Assembly (NCBI RefSeq): GCF_019931275.1
Contig: NZ_JAIOTY010000002.1
Location: forward strand, 826,131-890,130
Source of the DNA: Nitratidesulfovibrio sp. SRB-5
GTDB lineage: Bacteria > Desulfobacterota > Desulfovibrionia > Desulfovibrionales > Desulfovibrionaceae
Length of the DNA: 64,000 bases
Reading direction: 5' to 3'
The position numbers were made by a program, and so were the translations under genes. Below, one piece after another: positions 62,057-64,000 of this stretch (positions are counted from its first letter, which is position 1; every line of letters begins with the position of its first letter). The notes beneath the pieces were generated by a model. It made no database searches. It was not told the origin of the DNA and saw only the letters and a program-made list of their open reading frames with translations.

Positions 62057-62767
62057 GTGAAGGCAGTAAGCATCATCGGATTCAAGAATTCGGGCAAGAC
62101 CACCTGCACCGCCCTGCTGGCCGACGCGCTGGAGGCGCGCGGCCTGACCGTGGCCGTGGCCAAGCACACCCACCACAACCTGGACAAGGCGGAAACGGAC
62201 ACCGCCCGGTTGATGAAGCCGGGCCGCACGGTCATCGGCATTGCCGAAGGCGAGTGCGCGGTGTTCTGGTCCACCCGGCGGCACCTGGCCGACCTGCTGC
62301 CGCTGGTGTGTGCCGACGTGCTGCTGGTGGAGGGCGGCAAGAGCCTGGGCTGGTTGCCGCGCGTGCTGTGCCTGCGCGAGGCGGGCGAGGCCCAGGCCCT
62401 GGACAGGGGGCTGGCGCTGGCCACCTTCGGCGGGGTGGGCGCGGAAGGACTGCCCCGGTTCGACGCGTCCAGCGTGGACGCGCTGGCGGACCTTGTGGCA
62501 GAGCGCGGCTTCGTGCTGCCGGGGCTGGACTGCGGCGCCTGCGGGCAGCAGGACTGTGCCGGGTTCGCCCGCATGGTGGTGGCCCATCAGGCGGTGCCGG
62601 GCGACTGTTGTTCCATTGACGGGCCGCTTTCGGTGATGGTGAACGGGCACCAGCTGGGGCTGAATCCCTTTGTCGCGCGCATCGTTTCCGGTGCGCTGAA
62701 GGGTATGCTGGCGGAACTGAAGGGCTATTCGCCGGGGGCGGAAGTGGTCATCCGCCTTGCGGAGTAG
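62057..62767 (+). CDS. mobB: MobB with an added Cys-rich C-terminal domain
   Basis: A 236-residue protein starting at GTG 62057 behind GGAGGACGCC. The first 165 residues are a MobB GTPase fold: the P-loop SIIGFKNSGKTTCTALLADA, VAVAKHTHHNLDKAETDTAR, and VLLVEGGKSLGWLPRVLCL. The tail is not part of standard MobB. It holds LDCGACGQQDCAGFARMVV followed by PGDCC, a C-x2-C-x4-C...C pattern like the small [4Fe-4S] domain of Fe-S/corrinoid proteins, then NGHQLGLNPFVARIVSGAL. MobB assists MobA in GDP-cofactor formation. The Fe-S tail may couple this to redox or to metal insertion; that is inference. Confidence 0.9.
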   Translation: MKAVSIIGFKNSGKTTCTALLADALEARGLTVAVAKHTHHNLDKAETDTARLMKPGRTVIGIAEGECAVFWSTRRHLADLLPLVCADVLLVEGGKSLGWLPRVLCLREAGEAQALDRGLALATFGGVGAEGLPRFDASSVDALADLVAERGFVLPGLDCGACGQQDCAGFARMVVAHQAVPGDCCSIDGPLSVMVNGHQLGLNPFVARIVSGALKGMLAELKGYSPGAEVVIRLAE

Positions 62768-62889
62768 GAATTGCCGGAAAAGCATGTGTCCACTCTTGTG
62801 AAAGACAGTGGCTTTCATGCTCTAACAATGTGCAATCGTTCGCTAAAAAAATCACAAAAACCTGTGGTGAAATGCTGGACTCCTGCCGG

Positions 62890-63430
62890 GAACTCGACTA
62901 AGCAGGAATTGTGTCTGGTTGGTTGCACAGTTCAGGTGCCAGCCGGGCACACGCCGCAGCACCTGCCGCATTTGGCCACGAGCCGGAGCGGGTGGCGTTA
63001 CGGCGACCACGACATGGGAACTGCCGCCACGGCGTCCCCATGATGGAGAGACGAGAGTACCCACGCCCCCAACGGCGGGCCGCCGCCCTGCCGGGGGCGA
63101 TTTGAGAGACGAGAACAACGGGGCCAGTGCTCCCGGCCCCGCCGATCATGCCTGTTCGGTTCTCCCTCTTGCCCTGCGGGGCCAGGGACGCCCACACCCC
63201 TGGCCCCACCCTCTCCTCCCTGCCGTTTTCTTGGTGAACGGCGCGTATTTTTCACATCGCCAGCCTCCACACGGCGAATCCGCCCTTGCACGGCCCGGTG
63301 AGTCGGCAGTCCCGGACCGATACGCTACAGGCGGTGCGCGTCCGCCGCTTCCCGGTTCCGCCCCGGCGGAACAGGCGAGACGACGCAGGACAGGCCCGGT
63401 GCCCCGTGCACCGGGCCTGTTGCCTTTTCG
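62890..63430 (+). ncRNA. Candidate structured RNA region, unassigned
   Basis: 540 bp without a gene but dense in pairing. An 11-base motif GAGAGACGAGA occurs at 63046-63056 and 63104-63114. Between the copies is a hairpin with arms CGCCCCC and GGGGGCG (63064-63099). Behind the second copy is GGGGCC/GGCCCC (63120-63140), then GGGGCCAGGG/CCCTGGCCCC (about 63179-63208), and the region ends in a good terminator (63390-63428). It does not look like tmRNA, RNase P, SRP or 6S RNA. It could be a small RNA or a long 5' leader without a downstream gene. Confidence 0.35.
63390..63428 (+). terminator. Strong rho-independent terminator
   Basis: ACAGGCCCGGTG and CACCGGGCCTGT form a perfect 12-bp stem, then TGCCTTTT. 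No coding gene ends within 600 bp on this strand, so it marks the end of a non-coding transcript or a long mobB 3' UTR. Confidence 0.8.
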
Positions 63431-63450
63431 GCTCCCCGGTGCGGGCACGG

Positions 63451-63542
63451 CGCGCGTCAGACGCGCGTCCGGCGCACGTTCAACGCACGTCAGGCGGACG
63501 TCAGGCGGTCGTCAGGCGGTCGTCAGGGGGGGAGCGTCAGGG
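63451..63542. repeat. 11-bp tandem repeat tract
   Basis: Degenerate copies of CGTCAGGCGGT, best preserved at 63488-63526, in the gap between the RNA-like region and the chemoreceptor gene. Confidence 0.75.
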
Positions 63543-63590
63543 GGCGCACTGCAGGGCTTCGCCCCTGCCATACCCATCGTCAGGACGGAA

Positions 63591-63620
63591 ACGGGGCGGG
63601 CACGCATGTGCCCGCCCCGT
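63591..63620 (-). terminator. Hairpin terminator after the chemoreceptor gene
   Basis: ACGGGGCGGGCAC, GCAT loop, GTGCCCGCCCCGT: a perfect 13-bp stem 32 bp past the stop on the minus strand, followed by TTTCCG. Confidence 0.7.
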
Positions 63621-63652
63621 GGTGCGTTTGCGAATGTGGCGTGCGGCAGCGG

Positions 63653-64000
63653 TCAGCGCTTGCCGCCGTCCATCTGCTGGATGATCGCCCGCAGCCGCTG
63701 GGCCATCTGCGCCAGGGCGCGCACGGCCTCGCTTGCCGCCTCCATGCCCCGTGCCGATTCGGTGGCCACGTCGTTGACCTCGGTGACGGCCCGGCTGATC
63801 TGGTCCGACGCCGCCGACTGCTCTTCGCTGGCGGCGGCGATGGACTGCACCTGCCCGGCGGTGTTGTCCGCGAACTGCACGATGCGCCGCAGCGCACCGC
63901 CGGATTCGTCGGCAAGGCCGGTGGCGTCGGCCACGGCCTGGGTGGCCGTGTCCATGTTGTTCACGTTGCGCTGGGCCGCCGTCTGGATGGCCGAGATGCG
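63653..64000 (-). CDS. Methyl-accepting chemotaxis protein, C-terminal part
   Basis: The last 115 codons of a chemoreceptor; the frame is open at the window edge, so the gene continues beyond. The visible part is the end of the cytoplasmic four-helix signalling bundle: alternating Ala/Gln/Glu heptads, IVQFADNTAGQVQSIAAASE and EEQSAASDQISRAVTEVNDV, which is the methylation-helix-type EEQSAASDQI pattern of Desulfovibrio receptors. It ends LRAIIQQMDGGKR with no CheR-tethering pentapeptide. Confidence 0.93.
   Translation of the reverse strand, partial: RISAIQTAAQRNVNNMDTATQAVADATGLADESGGALRRIVQFADNTAGQVQSIAAASEEQSAASDQISRAVTEVNDVATESARGMEAASEAVRALAQMAQRLRAIIQQMDGGKR

Noticed and set aside
62890-63430. 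tmRNA, RNase P, SRP or 6S RNA
   Set aside because: None of the diagnostic conserved sequences of these RNAs was found, so the region is left as an unassigned candidate.

Overview
The window is GC-rich (about two thirds G+C by eye) bacterial chromosome with short intergenic gaps. It matches the Desulfovibrio / Nitratidesulfovibrio group of sulfate-reducing Desulfovibrionia. The reasons are a selenocysteine-containing periplasmic formate dehydrogenase FdhAB with no cytochrome subunit, a MucR-like small regulator, a PerR-catalase pair, B12-dependent ethanolamine ammonia-lyase, and a very high density of two-component systems. The genus assignment is inferred from gene content and protein style, not from a marker gene. 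No rRNA, tRNA, CRISPR array or prophage was seen.

Layout. 1-7.5 kb: the end of a histidine kinase and its NtrC-type regulator, a ruined secreted nuclease, a truncated MucR-like protein, then a three-gene unit of PhnD-like binding protein, kinase and NtrC-type regulator. 8-9.7 kb: a YeiH-type transporter, a 32-residue membrane protein and a universal stress protein. 10-12.4 kb: a remnant of a TRAP transporter followed by eutBC. 12.5-18 kb: a hybrid kinase with its own substrate-binding domain, a cupin lipoprotein and a diguanylate cyclase. 18.2-22.4 kb: a membrane Mur ligase, an alpha/beta hydrolase and a D-Ala-D-Ala ligase. 23-29.4 kb: a molybdopterin oxidoreductase fused to a glutamine amidotransferase, then a binding protein plus kinase pair. 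29.7-33.2 kb: catalase, PerR and TerC. 33.7-40 kb: two small ORFs, a DksA/TraR-type protein, a spermidine-synthase-like membrane fusion, CreA, a Met-rich DUF4412-type protein, a DUF5334-type protein and an exported MsrB. 40.4-44.2 kb: fdhE-fdhD-mobA-moaA. 44.9-50 kb: CstA with an adjacent LytS/LytTR pair resembling BtsSR-BtsT. 50.3-54.7 kb: a branched-chain-type binding lipoprotein, a kinase with a Cys-rich insert, and a response regulator fused to a STAS domain. 55-57.2 kb: a TlpA-like thioredoxin, a transposase-derived protein and a 0.32 kb inverted-repeat element. 57.6-62.8 kb: fdhA (UGA = Sec) - fdhB, then mobB. The window ends in the 3' part of a chemoreceptor.

The genes fall into two themes. 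One is formate/molybdenum biology: FdhAB at 58-61.7 kb needs the products of fdhE, fdhD, mobA, moaA (40-44 kb) and mobB (62 kb), and a second molybdopterin enzyme sits at 23 kb. The other is ligand sensing: four separate kinases are paired with, or fused to, periplasmic binding-protein folds of three different families. Short GC-rich tandem repeats (units of 9-26 bp) are scattered through intergenic DNA and in-frame linkers. The most notable items for follow-up are the oxidoreductase-amidotransferase fusion, the STAS-fused regulator operon, the Mur ligase/hydrolase/Ddl group, a FdhD without its CxxC pair, a MobB with an added Cys-rich tail, the 56.9-57.2 kb element beside a tamed transposase, and an RNA-like region at 62.9-63.4 kb.
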